Source: Geodermatophilus sp. TF02-6
Lineage (GTDB): Bacteria; Actinomycetota; Actinomycetes; Mycobacteriales; Geodermatophilaceae
Length of the DNA stretch: 64,000 nucleotides
Direction of reading: 5' to 3'
Assembly (NCBI RefSeq): GCF_003319115.1
Contig: NZ_QOHF01000003.1
Location: 1 to 64,000, forward strand
Position 1 is the stretch's first letter. Each line of letters opens with the position of its first letter. Under the pieces are notes generated by a model. That model had not been told where the DNA came from and did no database searches. It saw only the letters and a list, made by a program, of their open reading frames with translations. Shown piece by piece: positions 41,634-50,662 of this stretch. Position numbers and translations under genes: made by a program.

Positions 41634-42641
41634 TCAGAGCCCCGGCACCGTCAGGACGCGCACGAGGTCCCCGGGCCGCCGCAGGCGGACGAGGGCGTCC
41701 GGGGTCCCCGCCAGCCCGACCCGCTCGCTGACCAGGTGCTGGGCGGGAACCCGGCCGGTGACGACCAGGCTCACCGCCGCCTCGAACTCCGCGTGGTCGA
41801 ACGCGCAGCTGCCGCCCAGCCGCAACCCCCGGGCGACCAACGCGTCCAGGGGGACCGGCGCCACCTCGTCGGACAGGGCCACCTCCACACAGCTCCCCCC
41901 GGGGGCGAGGACCTCGAGCAGCTCGGGGACGGCGCCGGGCGAGGCCGAGCACTCCAGGACGGCGTCGAAGAGCCGGCCGCCGGCCGCGACGTGGTCGCGC
42001 ACGCTCGTCTCCCGGGTGTCCAGGACGACGTCGGCACCCACCGCGCGGGCGGCCGCCCGCCGTCCGGGGGAGCGGCCGGCGCCCACGACGAGGTCGACGC
42101 CGGCGGTCCGCAGCGCCATGACCACGTTGAGCCCGATGGTCCCGACGCCGAAGACGAGGGCGGCGTCGCCCGGACCGACACCGGCCATGCCCACGGCGTG
42201 CAGCGCGACGGCCAGCGGTTCGGCGTGCGCGCCCCACTCGAGCGGGACCTCGTCCGGCAGCGGCACCAGCTGCCGCTGGGGGACCGCGGCGAACCGCGCG
42301 TAGCCCCCCGGTGCGGTGATGCCGAGGTTGGGCGCTGCCGGGCAGCGGAAGGGCAGGCCCCTGCGGCACTCGGCGCACCCGCCGCAGGAGCCGAGCGGGT
42401 CGACCGCGACCGGCTGGCCCACCCGCCAGCCGGTGACCGCGGATCCGGTCTCGACCACCGTGCCGCCGAACTCGTGCCCCAGGATCTGCCCCTCGGTGGT
42501 CAGGCCCCGCTCGACCGCGTGCACGTCCGACCCGCACAGCCCGCAGGCGGAGACCTCCACGACGACCTCGTCCGCCCTCGGCGCGGGGTCGGGCACCTCG
42601 GCGACCTCCGTGCCGGAGGAGGTGCACACGACCGCCTTCAC
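41634..42641 (-). CDS. Zinc-dependent medium-chain alcohol/polyol dehydrogenase
   Basis: A 335-residue enzyme. The catalytic zinc region is [14 protein letters not shown] with GHEFGG, and the structural zinc loop [15 protein letters not shown] is complete. The cofactor fold begins [12 protein letters not shown]. The pattern CGSDxH and the GHE(F/P)xG motif are those of the threonine/sorbitol/2,3-butanediol dehydrogenase branch, so a secondary alcohol or polyol is likely. The GTG at 42639-42641 has only a weak GGTGGGGG ribosome site. It stands alone, convergent with the hydroxylase gene. Confidence 0.85.
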   Translation of the reverse strand: MKAVVCTSSGTEVAEVPDPAPRADEVVVEVSACGLCGSDVHAVERGLTTEGQILGHEFGGTVVETGSAVTGWRVGQPVAVDPLGSCGGCAECRRGLPFRCPAAPNLGITAPGGYARFAAVPQRQLVPLPDEVPLEWGAHAEPLAVALHAVGMAGVGPGDAALVFGVGTIGLNVVMALRTAGVDLVVGAGRSPGRRAAARAVGADVVLDTRETSVRDHVAAGGRLFDAVLECSASPGAVPELLEVLAPGGSCVEVALSDEVAPVPLDALVARGLRLGGSCAFDHAEFEAAVSLVVTGRVPAQHLVSERVGLAGTPDALVRLRRPGDLVRVLTVPGL

Positions 42642-43054
42642 GAGCTGGCCCCCACCGGGCCGCCGAGGGGCGCGCCCGCGGTCACGGGGCGGACCGTACG
42701 GCGCAGACCTGCAGCCGGCCGCCGCCGACCGGTGCGGCCGGCGGTGGGAGTCGCCGCCGTCGTCCGGCCAGCTCGTCCTCCGCGACGCCGAGGTCGATGG
42801 TGCCCTCCTCCGTGGGTGCCCTGCCGTTCTGGGTGCCTGCCGTCCGCGGGTGCCGTGCCGTCCGCGTCCGGCCGGAGCCGGGATCGCACGAGCCAACCAC
42901 GGCCCCCCTGCGTTGACAAGATTGTGGACAAAGGACGCGGAGGCCTGCTGCGGAGGCCTACTCAGGTGCGTGCCGGACACCGCATACTCGCCGTCCAGGC
43001 GGTGCGCGGCGCCGCCTGCGGACCCACGGTGCACCCATCGGGAAGGAGGCCGGC
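42642..43054. other. 413-base intergenic region with repeats and a GntR-type palindrome
   Basis: No convincing gene is visible. At 42814-42865 there are three imperfect 17-18-bp units starting GGGTGCC. At 42913-42931 an AT-rich patch has TTGACA followed by TTGTGGACAA, a TTGT-N2-ACAA palindrome like GntR/FadR operators, 120 bases before the next gene. The minus strand at about 42682-42800 encodes GTIDLGVAEDELAGRRRR, which faintly recalls the C-terminus of dihydroxy-acid dehydratases and could be a relic. Confidence 0.5.
42922..42931. promoter_or_regulatory. GntR-like operator upstream of the first NDMA-type dehydrogenase
   Basis: TTGTGGACAA has perfect TTGT/ACAA arms and overlaps the spacer after TTGACA at 42913-42918. 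A repressor bound here would block the promoter of the gene at 43055. Confidence 0.35.
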
Positions 43055-44167
43055 GTGCGGACCGAAGCAGCGGTGCTCTGGGACTACGGGCAGGACTGGC
43101 GAGTCGAGGAGCTCGAGCTCGACGAGCCGCGGCAGGGAGAGGTCCTGGTCAGGCTGGCGGCCTCGGGTCTGTGCCACTCCGACGAGCACGTGCGGGTCGG
43201 GGACCTGCCGATGGAGGCCCTGCCGGTCATCGGCGGGCACGAGGGCGCCGGGGTCGTCGAGCGGGTCGGGCCGGGGGTGACCAAGGTCGGGGAGGGTGAC
43301 CACGTCGTCCTCAGCTTCATCCCCGCGTGCGGGGACTGCACCTACTGCGCCTCGGGGCACCAGAACCTCTGCGACAAGGGCGCCGGCATCAACGTCGGCC
43401 TGCAGGAGGACGGCACGTCCCGCCACTCCGTCCGGGGTCGCGACGCCCGGCTGATGTGCATGCTGGGCACCTTCTCCCCGTACACGGTGGTCAACCAGAA
43501 CTCGGTGGTCCGCATCGAGGACGACATCCCGCTGGACAAGGCCGCCCTCGTCGGGTGCGGGGTGACCACCGGCTGGGGGACGGCGGTGTACGGGGCCGGC
43601 GTCTCGCCCGGTGACACGGTGGTCGTGTTCGGCATCGGTGGGGTCGGCGCCAACGCCCTGCAGGGTGCCCGCATCGCGGGGGCGACGCGGATCGTCGCGG
43701 TGGACCCCGCCCCGTACAACCGGGAGAAGGCCAGGGACTACGGCGCGACGCACACCTTCGCCACCGCGGCGGAGGCCGCCTCCGCGGTGGCCGACCTGAC
43801 CTGGGGGAGGATGGCGCAGTCGGCGGTCATCACCGTGGACGTGGTGACGCCGACCGTGATCGCCGACGGCATGTCGGTCGTCGGCAAGCTCGGGAAGGTC
43901 TGCCTCACCTCGCTGGGGTCGGTGTCCGCCCGTCAGGTCGAGCTGCCGACGTTCGAGCTGACCGCGTACCAGAAGCAGGTGGTCGGCTGCCTGTTCGGGA
44001 ACGCCAACCCGCGGGCCGACATCCCGAAGCTGCTGCACCTGTACCGGCAGGGTGAGCTGCTCCTCGACGAGCTGGTCACCCACACCTACCGGCTCGACCA
44101 GGTCAACGAGGGCTACGAGGCGATGCGCTCGCACCGGACCATCCGGGGCATGGTCCTCTTCGCCTGA
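43055..44167 (+). CDS. NDMA-dependent (mycofactocin-type) alcohol dehydrogenase 1
   Basis: A 370-residue nicotinoprotein of the Rxyl_3153-type family, in which NAD stays bound and electrons leave through another acceptor, thought to be mycofactocin. Catalytic zinc ligands are in GLCHSDEH and GGHEGAGVV; the structural zinc loop is CGDCTYCASGHQNLC. The cofactor fold is VFGIGGVGANALQGARIAGA. The GTG start has AAGGAGG 5 bases upstream. It has a slightly different middle region from the other three copies in the window. A GntR-like palindrome precedes it. Confidence 0.88.
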   Translation: MRTEAAVLWDYGQDWRVEELELDEPRQGEVLVRLAASGLCHSDEHVRVGDLPMEALPVIGGHEGAGVVERVGPGVTKVGEGDHVVLSFIPACGDCTYCASGHQNLCDKGAGINVGLQEDGTSRHSVRGRDARLMCMLGTFSPYTVVNQNSVVRIEDDIPLDKAALVGCGVTTGWGTAVYGAGVSPGDTVVVFGIGGVGANALQGARIAGATRIVAVDPAPYNREKARDYGATHTFATAAEAASAVADLTWGRMAQSAVITVDVVTPTVIADGMSVVGKLGKVCLTSLGSVSARQVELPTFELTAYQKQVVGCLFGNANPRADIPKLLHLYRQGELLLDELVTHTYRLDQVNEGYEAMRSHRTIRGMVLFA

Positions 44168-44268
44168 GGAGCCCTCCCGGCGCCTCCCTCCGCCGTGGGC
44201 CCGTTCCTCCGCGAGCCCGTCCGGCGAGAAGCGAGAAGCCCGAGAAGCGAGAGGAAGGAGCCCCCAGC

Positions 44269-45387
44269 ATGCGGACGCGGGCAGCGATCATCCGCCGGGC
44301 CGGCGAGCCGTGGGAGGTGACCGAGCTCGAGCTGGACGAGCCGCAGCCCGACGAGGTGCGCATCCGGTTCGCCGCCTCCGGGATGTGCCACTCGGACGAG
44401 CACATCCGCACCGGTGACAGCCTCGCCCGCCTGCCCATGGTCGGCGGCCACGAGGGCGCCGGCGTGGTGGAGGCCGTCGGCGCCGCGGTGACCCGGGTGG
44501 CCGTCGGCGACCACGTCGTGTGCTCCTTCATCCCGGCCTGCGGCGTCTGCCGGTACTGCTCCACCGGCCACCAGAACCTCTGCGACCGCGGTGCGGAGAT
44601 GCAGACGGGGATCCTGGGGGACCCGCCCTTCCGCTTCCACGACGATGACGGCGGCGACCTGGGCGGGTTCTGCATGCTCGGCACCTTCGCCGAGCGCGCC
44701 GTGGTCAACCAGGCCTCCTGCGTGCGCATCGACACCGACGTCCCGTTCGACGTCGCCGCGCTCGTCGGCTGCGGTGTGCCGACCGGCTGGGGCACCTCGG
44801 TCTACGCGGCCAGGGTGGCCCCGGGGGACACGGTGGTCGTCTTCGGGGCCGGCGGGGTGGGCATGAACGCCGTCCAGGGGGCGAGCTACGCCGGGGCGAG
44901 GAACCTGGTCGTCGTCGACCCGGTGGCCTTCAAGCGCGAGACGGCGATGGCCTTCGGTGCGACCCACGCCTACGCCTCCGCGGAGGAGGCCCACCGGGCG
45001 GTCGTGGAGATGACCCGCGGCCAGCTCGCCGAGCACGCGATCTGCACGGTCGGCGTGCTGACCGCCGAGGTGGTGTCGCAGGCGGCCGCGATCGTCGGCA
45101 AGAACGGCCAGGTCACCGTGACCTCCGTGGGTCGCACGGGGGAGAACCAGATCCAGCTGGCCGCCGGTGGCTCGGTGGTCGGCTACCAGCGGCGGGTGCA
45201 GGGCCACGTGTTCGGGATGTGCAACCCGCTCCACGACATCCCGCGCCTGCTGGACCTCTACCGGGGCGGTCAGCTGAGGCTCGAGGAGCTGATCACCCGC
45301 CGGTACGCCCTCGACGAGATCAACCAGGGCTACCGGGACCTCGACGACGGCAAGCTCATCCGCGGCGTCATCGTCCACGACGGCTGA
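44269..45387 (+). CDS. NDMA-dependent (mycofactocin-type) alcohol dehydrogenase 2
   Basis: A 372-residue paralogue of the preceding gene. It has GMCHSDEH, GGHEGAGVVEAVG, the structural zinc loop CGVCRYCSTGHQNLC and the cofactor fold VFGAGGVGMNAVQGASYAGA. The C-terminus YALDEINQGYRDLDDGKLIRG matches the copy at 60083 better than the one at 43055. The ATG has AGGAAGGAG upstream, in a 101-base gap with a GAGAAGC repeat (three units). A hairpin follows the stop. The alcohol substrate is unknown. Confidence 0.88.
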   Translation: MRTRAAIIRRAGEPWEVTELELDEPQPDEVRIRFAASGMCHSDEHIRTGDSLARLPMVGGHEGAGVVEAVGAAVTRVAVGDHVVCSFIPACGVCRYCSTGHQNLCDRGAEMQTGILGDPPFRFHDDDGGDLGGFCMLGTFAERAVVNQASCVRIDTDVPFDVAALVGCGVPTGWGTSVYAARVAPGDTVVVFGAGGVGMNAVQGASYAGARNLVVVDPVAFKRETAMAFGATHAYASAEEAHRAVVEMTRGQLAEHAICTVGVLTAEVVSQAAAIVGKNGQVTVTSVGRTGENQIQLAAGGSVVGYQRRVQGHVFGMCNPLHDIPRLLDLYRGGQLRLEELITRRYALDEINQGYRDLDDGKLIRGVIVHDG

Positions 45388-45390
45388 TCC

Positions 45391-45427
45391 GGCGGCGGGA
45401 GGCGGCTTCCCTGCAGAGTCCCGCCGC
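45391..45427. terminator. Hairpin after the second NDMA-type dehydrogenase
   Basis: GGCGGCGGGA and TCCCGCCGC (9 paired bases) lie just after the stop at 45387. Confidence 0.4.
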
Positions 45428-45540
45428 GAGCCGGAAGACCGATCCGCGGACGAGCGGGCGCGGCTCCCGGCCGGGGCGTGCGCCGGCATCCCGGTCACCG
45501 CCTGGCGGAAGAGCCGTGGTGGTGCCGGCCGGCCGGTTCC

Positions 45541-45546
45541 TAGCGT
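45541..45546 (+). promoter_or_regulatory. Candidate -10 box upstream of the 45627 gene
   Basis: TAGCGT, identical to the proposed -10 of the ctaC operon, lies 80 bases before the ATG in a 239-base gap. No clear -35 is visible 17 bases upstream. Confidence 0.25.
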
Positions 45547-45626
45547 CTCCCGCGGCGCACCGCCGATCCGGCCGCGCGTCCCGTGCCCGGCAGTCCGGCC
45601 GGGGCCGCGAGCCTGGAGGAGGACCC

Positions 45627-46742
45627 ATGAGCGATGCCGTGCGTGCCGCGGTGCAGGTCGGCCCGCGAGCGATCGAGATCCGGGAGTTCCCGCGGCCGCA
45701 GGTCGGCACGGACGACGGCCTGCTGCGGGTCGAGGCCAACGGCCTGTGCGGCAGCGACGTGGAGTTCTACAAGGGCCACCTGCGCCGGGACATGCCGGCG
45801 TTCGTGCCCGGGCACGAGCCGATGGGCATCGTCGAGGAGGTGGGGGAGAACGCGGCCGAGCGGTGGGGGGTGCAGCCCGGCGACCGGGTCGCCCTCGAGG
45901 TGGTCATCCCGTGCCGCAGCTGCTTCGACTGCCTGACCGGCAACTACCAGGCCTGCCGCAACCGGGTCGGCGGCCACGGGGTCACCCCCGTCGAGGTCGC
46001 CCCCGCGCTGTGGGGCGGGTTCGCCGAGCGCATGTACCTGGCCCCGGGCGCCGTCGTCCACCGGATCGACAACACCCTGCCGGTCGAGGTCGCGGCGATG
46101 TACAACTCGATGGGCGCCGGCGTCCGCTGGGCGCTGCACTACGGGCAGGTCCGGCTCGGCGACACCGTCCTCGTCCTCGGCGCCGGGCAGCGCGGCATCG
46201 CCGCGGTCATCGCCTGCAAGGCCGCCGGCGCCGGCACGGTGATCGTCACCGGGCTGCAGGCCGACGCGCACAAGCTGGCCCTGGCCCGCGAGTTCGGCGC
46301 CGACCACACCCTCGTCGTCGACGGCGACGCCACCGAGGACGCCGCCGAGGACGCCGTCGAGCGGGTCCGCGAGATCACCGACGGCCGCGGGGCCGACGTC
46401 ACCCTGGAGCTCACCCCGATGGCCGCCGGCCCGGTCACCGACGCGATGCAGGCCACCAAGCACGGCGGGCGGGTCGTGCTCGCCGGCATCAAGGGCGGCC
46501 GGGAGATCCCGGTCAACACCGACCTGATCGTCAACCGGGCGCTCACGGTCCAGGGCGCCTACGGGGTGGACGCCAAGGCGATGGCCGAGGCGATCGCGCT
46601 CATCGAGTCCCGCCGCTTCCCGCTGGAGCGGATGCACACCCACACCTTCGGCCTGGACGACACCGCGCACGCCATCGAGGTCCTCGCCGGCGAGGTGCCC
46701 GGGGAGCAGGCCGTCCACGTGTCCGTCCACCCCGACCTCTGA
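45627..46742 (+). CDS. Zinc-binding medium-chain dehydrogenase
   Basis: A 371-residue enzyme of the threonine-dehydrogenase-like branch. Catalytic zinc: GLCGSDVEFYKGHL and PGHEPMGIVEEVG. Structural zinc: CRSCFDCLTGNYQAC. Cofactor fold: LVLGAGQRGIAAVIACKAAG, with Gln in place of the more usual Gly/Pro. It differs from the NDMA-type enzymes nearby. The ATG has GGAGGAGG 5 bases upstream. The amidohydrolase gene begins 12 bases after its stop, so they form a two-gene operon. Confidence 0.85.
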   Translation: MSDAVRAAVQVGPRAIEIREFPRPQVGTDDGLLRVEANGLCGSDVEFYKGHLRRDMPAFVPGHEPMGIVEEVGENAAERWGVQPGDRVALEVVIPCRSCFDCLTGNYQACRNRVGGHGVTPVEVAPALWGGFAERMYLAPGAVVHRIDNTLPVEVAAMYNSMGAGVRWALHYGQVRLGDTVLVLGAGQRGIAAVIACKAAGAGTVIVTGLQADAHKLALAREFGADHTLVVDGDATEDAAEDAVERVREITDGRGADVTLELTPMAAGPVTDAMQATKHGGRVVLAGIKGGREIPVNTDLIVNRALTVQGAYGVDAKAMAEAIALIESRRFPLERMHTHTFGLDDTAHAIEVLAGEVPGEQAVHVSVHPDL

Positions 46743-46754
46743 CGGAGGACCCGC

Positions 46755-47759
46755 ATGCTCGTCGACACCCACGCCCACCTGCTCCCGTACGACTACCCGG
46801 CCGACGCGCCGGAGTGCTTCCCCCGCATGGAGCCGGTCGACGGCGACACCGCCCGGGAGCTGGTCTTCGGGGCGATGCGGTTCCGGGCCAAGGACGTCTT
46901 CTTCGACGCCGAGCGGCGGCTGGCGGCCCAGGACGCCTCCGGCGTCGACGTCGAGGTGCTCTCGCCCATGCCACCGCTGCTCAGGTACGACCTGCCGGTC
47001 GACGACGGGCTGTCCCTGGCCCGGCACGTCAACGAGTTCAGCGCGACCCTGTGCCAGACCGACCCGACCCGGCTGATCGCCCTCGGCATGGTGCCGATGC
47101 AGGACCCGGAGGTCGCCACCAAGGAGCTGGCCGCGGTCAAGGAGCAGGGCCTGGCGGGCGTGGAGATCGCCTCCAACGTCCTGGGCTCCTCGATCGGGCA
47201 CGAGAGGTTCCTGCCGTTCTTCCAGGAGGCCGAGCGGCTGGGGCTGTCGGTCTTCGTGCACGCCATGCCCGGGCCGACCGAGCGGCTGCCGGCATCGGCC
47301 ATGGGCACCTACGTGGTCGGCGTCGAGGGCGCGTTCGCCGCCGCCTCCATGGTCACCGGCGGCACCGCCGCCGCCTGCCCCGGGCTGCGCATCTCCTTCA
47401 GCCACGCGGCCGGCGGCTACCCGCTGATGATCCCGCGCCACCAGTACTTCTGGGGCGGCTCGTGGAACGAGGAGCCGAGGGACCCCGAGCGGGCGGTGAT
47501 GCCGGACGACGGGCCCTCACCGCTGGAGTACGCGCGGCGGTTCTTCTACGACTCGCTGGTCTTCGACCGCCGGGCGCTGCGCTACCTCATCGACCTGCTC
47601 GGCGCCGACCGGCTGCTCGTCGGGTCGGACTTCCCGGCCATGCCCCGCGAGGAACCGGCCGGCCGGACGCTGGCCTCCATGGGGCTGCCCGACGACGTCC
47701 TGCGGGCCATCACCTGGGACAACGCCTTCCGCTGGCTGGGCACCGAGCCGCCCCGCTGA
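46755..47759 (+). CDS. Amidohydrolase family 2 protein (ACMSD-like)
   Basis: A 334-residue TIM-barrel metalloenzyme. The metal site residues are the HxH in VDTHAHLLP (residues 6-8), His in VFVHAMPGP near residue 176, the catalytic His in ISFSHAAGGYPLM near 218 and Asp in LLVGSDFPAMP near 296. Members include ACMSD, gamma-resorcylate decarboxylase and other C-C hydrolases or decarboxylases of aromatic ring-cleavage products, so a decarboxylation in aromatic breakdown fits the setting. GGAGG precedes the ATG. Confidence 0.85.
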   Translation: MLVDTHAHLLPYDYPADAPECFPRMEPVDGDTARELVFGAMRFRAKDVFFDAERRLAAQDASGVDVEVLSPMPPLLRYDLPVDDGLSLARHVNEFSATLCQTDPTRLIALGMVPMQDPEVATKELAAVKEQGLAGVEIASNVLGSSIGHERFLPFFQEAERLGLSVFVHAMPGPTERLPASAMGTYVVGVEGAFAAASMVTGGTAAACPGLRISFSHAAGGYPLMIPRHQYFWGGSWNEEPRDPERAVMPDDGPSPLEYARRFFYDSLVFDRRALRYLIDLLGADRLLVGSDFPAMPREEPAGRTLASMGLPDDVLRAITWDNAFRWLGTEPPR

Positions 47760-47766
47760 CCCGGCC

Positions 47767-47806
47767 GGCGTCCGCGGGGTCCCGCGGCGGGGACCCCGCG
47801 GACGCC
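47767..47806. terminator. Strong bidirectional hairpin
   Basis: Perfect 17-bp arms (GGCGTCCGCGGGGTCCC at 47767-47783 and its complement at 47790-47806) with a 6-base loop lie between the convergent amidohydrolase and IclR genes. Confidence 0.75.
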
Positions 47807-47816
47807 GCCGAGGCGG

Positions 47817-48632
47817 TCAGCTCGGTCCGCCGGCGGGGACGCTCGCGGACCTGCGGTGCACCGGCTTCGCCGACGGGGCGCCCAGCGCCCGGGAGATGCC
47901 GCGGGCGGTGGTGGTCAGCGCGGGCACCAGCGCCTGCGCCGCCACCGTGCCGCAGCCCACGGTCACCCCGAGCGCGGCCACCACCTCGTCGCCCGGCCCC
48001 CGGACCGGCACGGCCACCGCGAGGGCGGGGGCCTCGGCGGTCAGCTGGTTCTCCGCGACGGCCACCCCGGTGCGGCGCACCTCGGCCAGGGTGCGGCGCA
48101 GCAGGGCCGGATCGGTGATCGTCTTCTCGGTGAACCGGCGCAGCGGGCTGCCCAGCACCTGCTCCTGCACCTCCGGGTCGGCGAAGGCCAGCAGCACCTG
48201 CCCCGTCCCGGTGGCGTGCAACGGCCACCGTCCGCCGATCCGGCTCATCAGCCGCACGGCGCCGCGGGCGCGCAGCGCCTCGACGTAGACGACGTCGACA
48301 CCGTCCCGGACGCCGAGGACGACGTTGGCCCGCGTGGCCTGGTGCAGGTCGTCGAGGTAGGGCAGGGCCAGCTCGCGCAACCGCAGCCCGTGCGGGGCCA
48401 GCGCGCCCAGCTCGAGCAGCCGCAGCCCGATGCCGTAGCGCCCGTCCGGGCTGCGCTCCAGCGCGCCCCACTCCCGCAGCTCGCCGACCAGCCGGTGCGT
48501 CGTCGTCAGGGACAGCCCGGAGCGGCGGCTGATCTCGCTGAGGGTGAGGGTGTCGTGCGCCGGCGCGAACGCGGCCAGGACGGCGAGCACCCGGCCGGCC
48601 GCCGTGGTCGACCCGCCGCCGTGGCTGGCCAC
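47817..48632 (-). CDS. IclR family transcriptional regulator
   Basis: A 271-residue regulator. The N-terminal winged helix has LTLSEISRRSGLSLTTTHRL followed by VGELREWGALERSPDGRYGIG, and the C-terminal effector domain has LMSRIGGRWPLHATGTGQVLLA and GVAVAENQLTAEAPALAVAV. IclR proteins usually control catabolic genes for aromatic or short-chain acids. The GTG at 48630-48632 is chosen; longer frames would begin inside a TTGACA promoter element. It is divergent from the ABC transporter operon, the likely target. Confidence 0.88.
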   Translation of the reverse strand: MASHGGGSTTAAGRVLAVLAAFAPAHDTLTLSEISRRSGLSLTTTHRLVGELREWGALERSPDGRYGIGLRLLELGALAPHGLRLRELALPYLDDLHQATRANVVLGVRDGVDVVYVEALRARGAVRLMSRIGGRWPLHATGTGQVLLAFADPEVQEQVLGSPLRRFTEKTITDPALLRRTLAEVRRTGVAVAENQLTAEAPALAVAVPVRGPGDEVVAALGVTVGCGTVAAQALVPALTTTARGISRALGAPSAKPVHRRSASVPAGGPS

Positions 48633-49051
48633 CCGTGACGGTACGTCGTCGGCCCGTCCGCCGCTGGGGCGGAGCTGTCTCGTCGCGGGCAACCGGCGCC
48701 TCCAGGGTGTCTGGGAGCGGCTCCCCACGTCGGTGCGGGAAGCGGCGCGGATCACTGTCCGTCCGCCTCGCGGCGCTGTCAATCAGGCACCCCCGCGGTC
48801 CCGGGCGGGCCGGCCGGAGGGGCCGGGGTCGGCGGGCGGGTGGGCGTCCGACCTGCGGGGTCCGAAGTTGTCTTCCGCCCCGCGAAAGCGGCGTCCCCGG
48901 AGTGCGGACGGCTCATCGACGCTGGTCCGACCACCAGTGATCCCCATCACTGTGCGCAGCGAACCGGACACCACCGCTCGAGCCGGCCTCGGCCGCAGCG
49001 CCACCTCCCAACCGTCGTCACCGATGCCCACCCAGCAAGGGGAGCACCCAC
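48633..49051. other. 419-base divergent control region between iclR-type and ABC genes
   Basis: No gene seen. A minus-strand TTGACA at 48777-48782 may drive the regulator. A palindrome CAGTGAT-CCCC-ATCACTG occupies 48935-48952, about 100 bases before the ABC start, and a half site ATCACTGT recurs at 48751-48758. A GTCTTCCGC-N5-GAAA element lies at 48870-48887, related to palindromes at 59872-59888 and 59928-59948. Confidence 0.55.
48935..48952. promoter_or_regulatory. Perfect palindrome between IclR and ABC genes
   Basis: CAGTGAT and ATCACTG are perfect 7-bp arms around CCCC. It is the best operator candidate in this divergent region. Confidence 0.5.
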
Positions 49052-50662
49052 ATGAAGCACAGGACGATGCCGTCCCTCGTCCTCGCCGCGGCGCTGGCGC
49101 TGTCAGCCTGCGGTGGGGGCAACTCCGGAGGCTCCGACTCCGGTGCCGCGGCCCCGACGGGTGAACCCCAGCAGGGCGGTGAGCTGACCGTCCTGGAGGA
49201 CACCGCGTTCACCGGCAGCTGGCCCACCGGCCTCGACCCGGCGACCAACACGACCGGTGGCGCCAACCTGCCGATGATGCAGTCCATCTACGGGGGGCTG
49301 TTCCTGCTGCGCTCCGACGACGACGGCAGCAACGGCCGCGTGGAGCCCAACCAGGCCGAGAGCGGCGAGCTGTCCGCGGACGGCCTGACCTTCACCGTCA
49401 AGCTGCGCGACGGCATCCAGTTCAGCGACGGCACGCCGCTGAACGCCGACGCGGTCGTCTTCAACTGGCAGCGGGACCTGGACTCGGCGTGCACCTGCAA
49501 GCCGACCTGGCCGCTGGCGGCGGAGAACGGCATCACCAAGGTCGACGACCTCACCGTGAAGCTGACCTTCTCCCAGCCCTACGCCGCGGTGCTGGCCTCC
49601 TTCCCGACCAGCAACGTCAACTGGATCGCCTCCCCGGCGGCGGTGCAGCAGCAGGGCGAGGACGCCTTCAAGATCAAGCCGGTGGGGGCCGGGCCGTTCA
49701 CCGTGGTCGACAACCAGCTCAGCTCCAAGCTGACCCTCCAGCGCAACGAGAACTACTTCGAGGAGGGGCAGCCCTACCTGGACCGGCTGACCTTCCAGTC
49801 GATCGGCGGTGACCAGCCGGCCTACCAGGCCCTGCAGGCCGGCCAGGCGCAGGCCTACGAGGGGCTGACCACCACCCCGCTGCTCGACCAGGCCCAGAGG
49901 AACGACCAGCTGCAGGTGACCGTCCAGGCGGCGACCTCGCCCTACGTGATCCAGCTCAACACCAAGTCGGGGCCGTTCACCGACCCGCGGGCGCGCGAGG
50001 CGATCTACCGGGCGACGGACTTCGAGGCCATCAACAAGGGCGTCTTCGGGGGCCGGTACGAGGTCAGCCAGTCCTTCGTCGCACCGGGCGGCAAGTTCTA
50101 CCCGCTGGAGGTGACCGACTACCCCGAGTACGACCTGGACCGCGCCAAGCAGCTGGTCCAGGAGCTGGGCGGCCTCACCGTCACGCTGGGCACGATCAGC
50201 AACTACGTGGCCACCCAGATCAACACCGCCCTGCAGACGCAGTGGCAGGAGGCCGGGATCGACGTGACGATCCAGGACTACCAGCTCTCCAACCTGGTGC
50301 AGCAGTTCAACTCCGGGCAGTGGCAGGCGATGCTGCAGACCGCCGGCGCGTGGGACCCGGCCTCCGGCGTGGGCGTGGCCTTCCGGTTCTCCTCCGCGTC
50401 GCCGTTCAGCGGGGTCGCCGACCCGCAGCTGGACCAGCTGCTCGCCCAGGCCGCCGGAACGGTCGACGAGGGCCAGCGCAAGCAGCTCTACCAGCAGGCC
50501 GCGGACCTGATCGCGGCCGACTTCTACGCGCCGTTCGGCCTGGCCTTCGCCCCGGCCAACCTCGCCGTCCAGGGGGTGCACGGTCCGGGCCTGACCACCG
50601 TCATCCCGGCGGCCCTGGTCAACACCCAGGTCATCTGGGACGAGGTCTGGCGGGAGCAGTGA
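49052..50662 (+). CDS. ABC transporter substrate-binding lipoprotein (family 5)
   Basis: A 536-residue extracellular binding protein of the dipeptide/nickel/oligopeptide class. The signal peptide ends in LALSAC with Cys20 lipidated, followed by a Gly/Ser linker. Family 5 landmarks are GGELTVLEDTAFTGSWPTGL, FTVKLRDGIQFSDGTPLNAD and the closing QQAADLIAADFYAPFGLAFAP. A GGGGAG ribosome site precedes the ATG. Within a catabolic cluster under an IclR regulator, the ligand may be an aromatic or organic-acid conjugate instead of a peptide. Confidence 0.9.
   Translation: MKHRTMPSLVLAAALALSACGGGNSGGSDSGAAAPTGEPQQGGELTVLEDTAFTGSWPTGLDPATNTTGGANLPMMQSIYGGLFLLRSDDDGSNGRVEPNQAESGELSADGLTFTVKLRDGIQFSDGTPLNADAVVFNWQRDLDSACTCKPTWPLAAENGITKVDDLTVKLTFSQPYAAVLASFPTSNVNWIASPAAVQQQGEDAFKIKPVGAGPFTVVDNQLSSKLTLQRNENYFEEGQPYLDRLTFQSIGGDQPAYQALQAGQAQAYEGLTTTPLLDQAQRNDQLQVTVQAATSPYVIQLNTKSGPFTDPRAREAIYRATDFEAINKGVFGGRYEVSQSFVAPGGKFYPLEVTDYPEYDLDRAKQLVQELGGLTVTLGTISNYVATQINTALQTQWQEAGIDVTIQDYQLSNLVQQFNSGQWQAMLQTAGAWDPASGVGVAFRFSSASPFSGVADPQLDQLLAQAAGTVDEGQRKQLYQQAADLIAADFYAPFGLAFAPANLAVQGVHGPGLTTVIPAALVNTQVIWDEVWREQ

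Noticed and set aside
48633-48782. A 50-residue N-terminal extension of the IclR regulator from a TTG at 48780
   Set aside because: The TTG lies in a TTGACA promoter-like element, the extension is Arg-rich and unlike IclR proteins.
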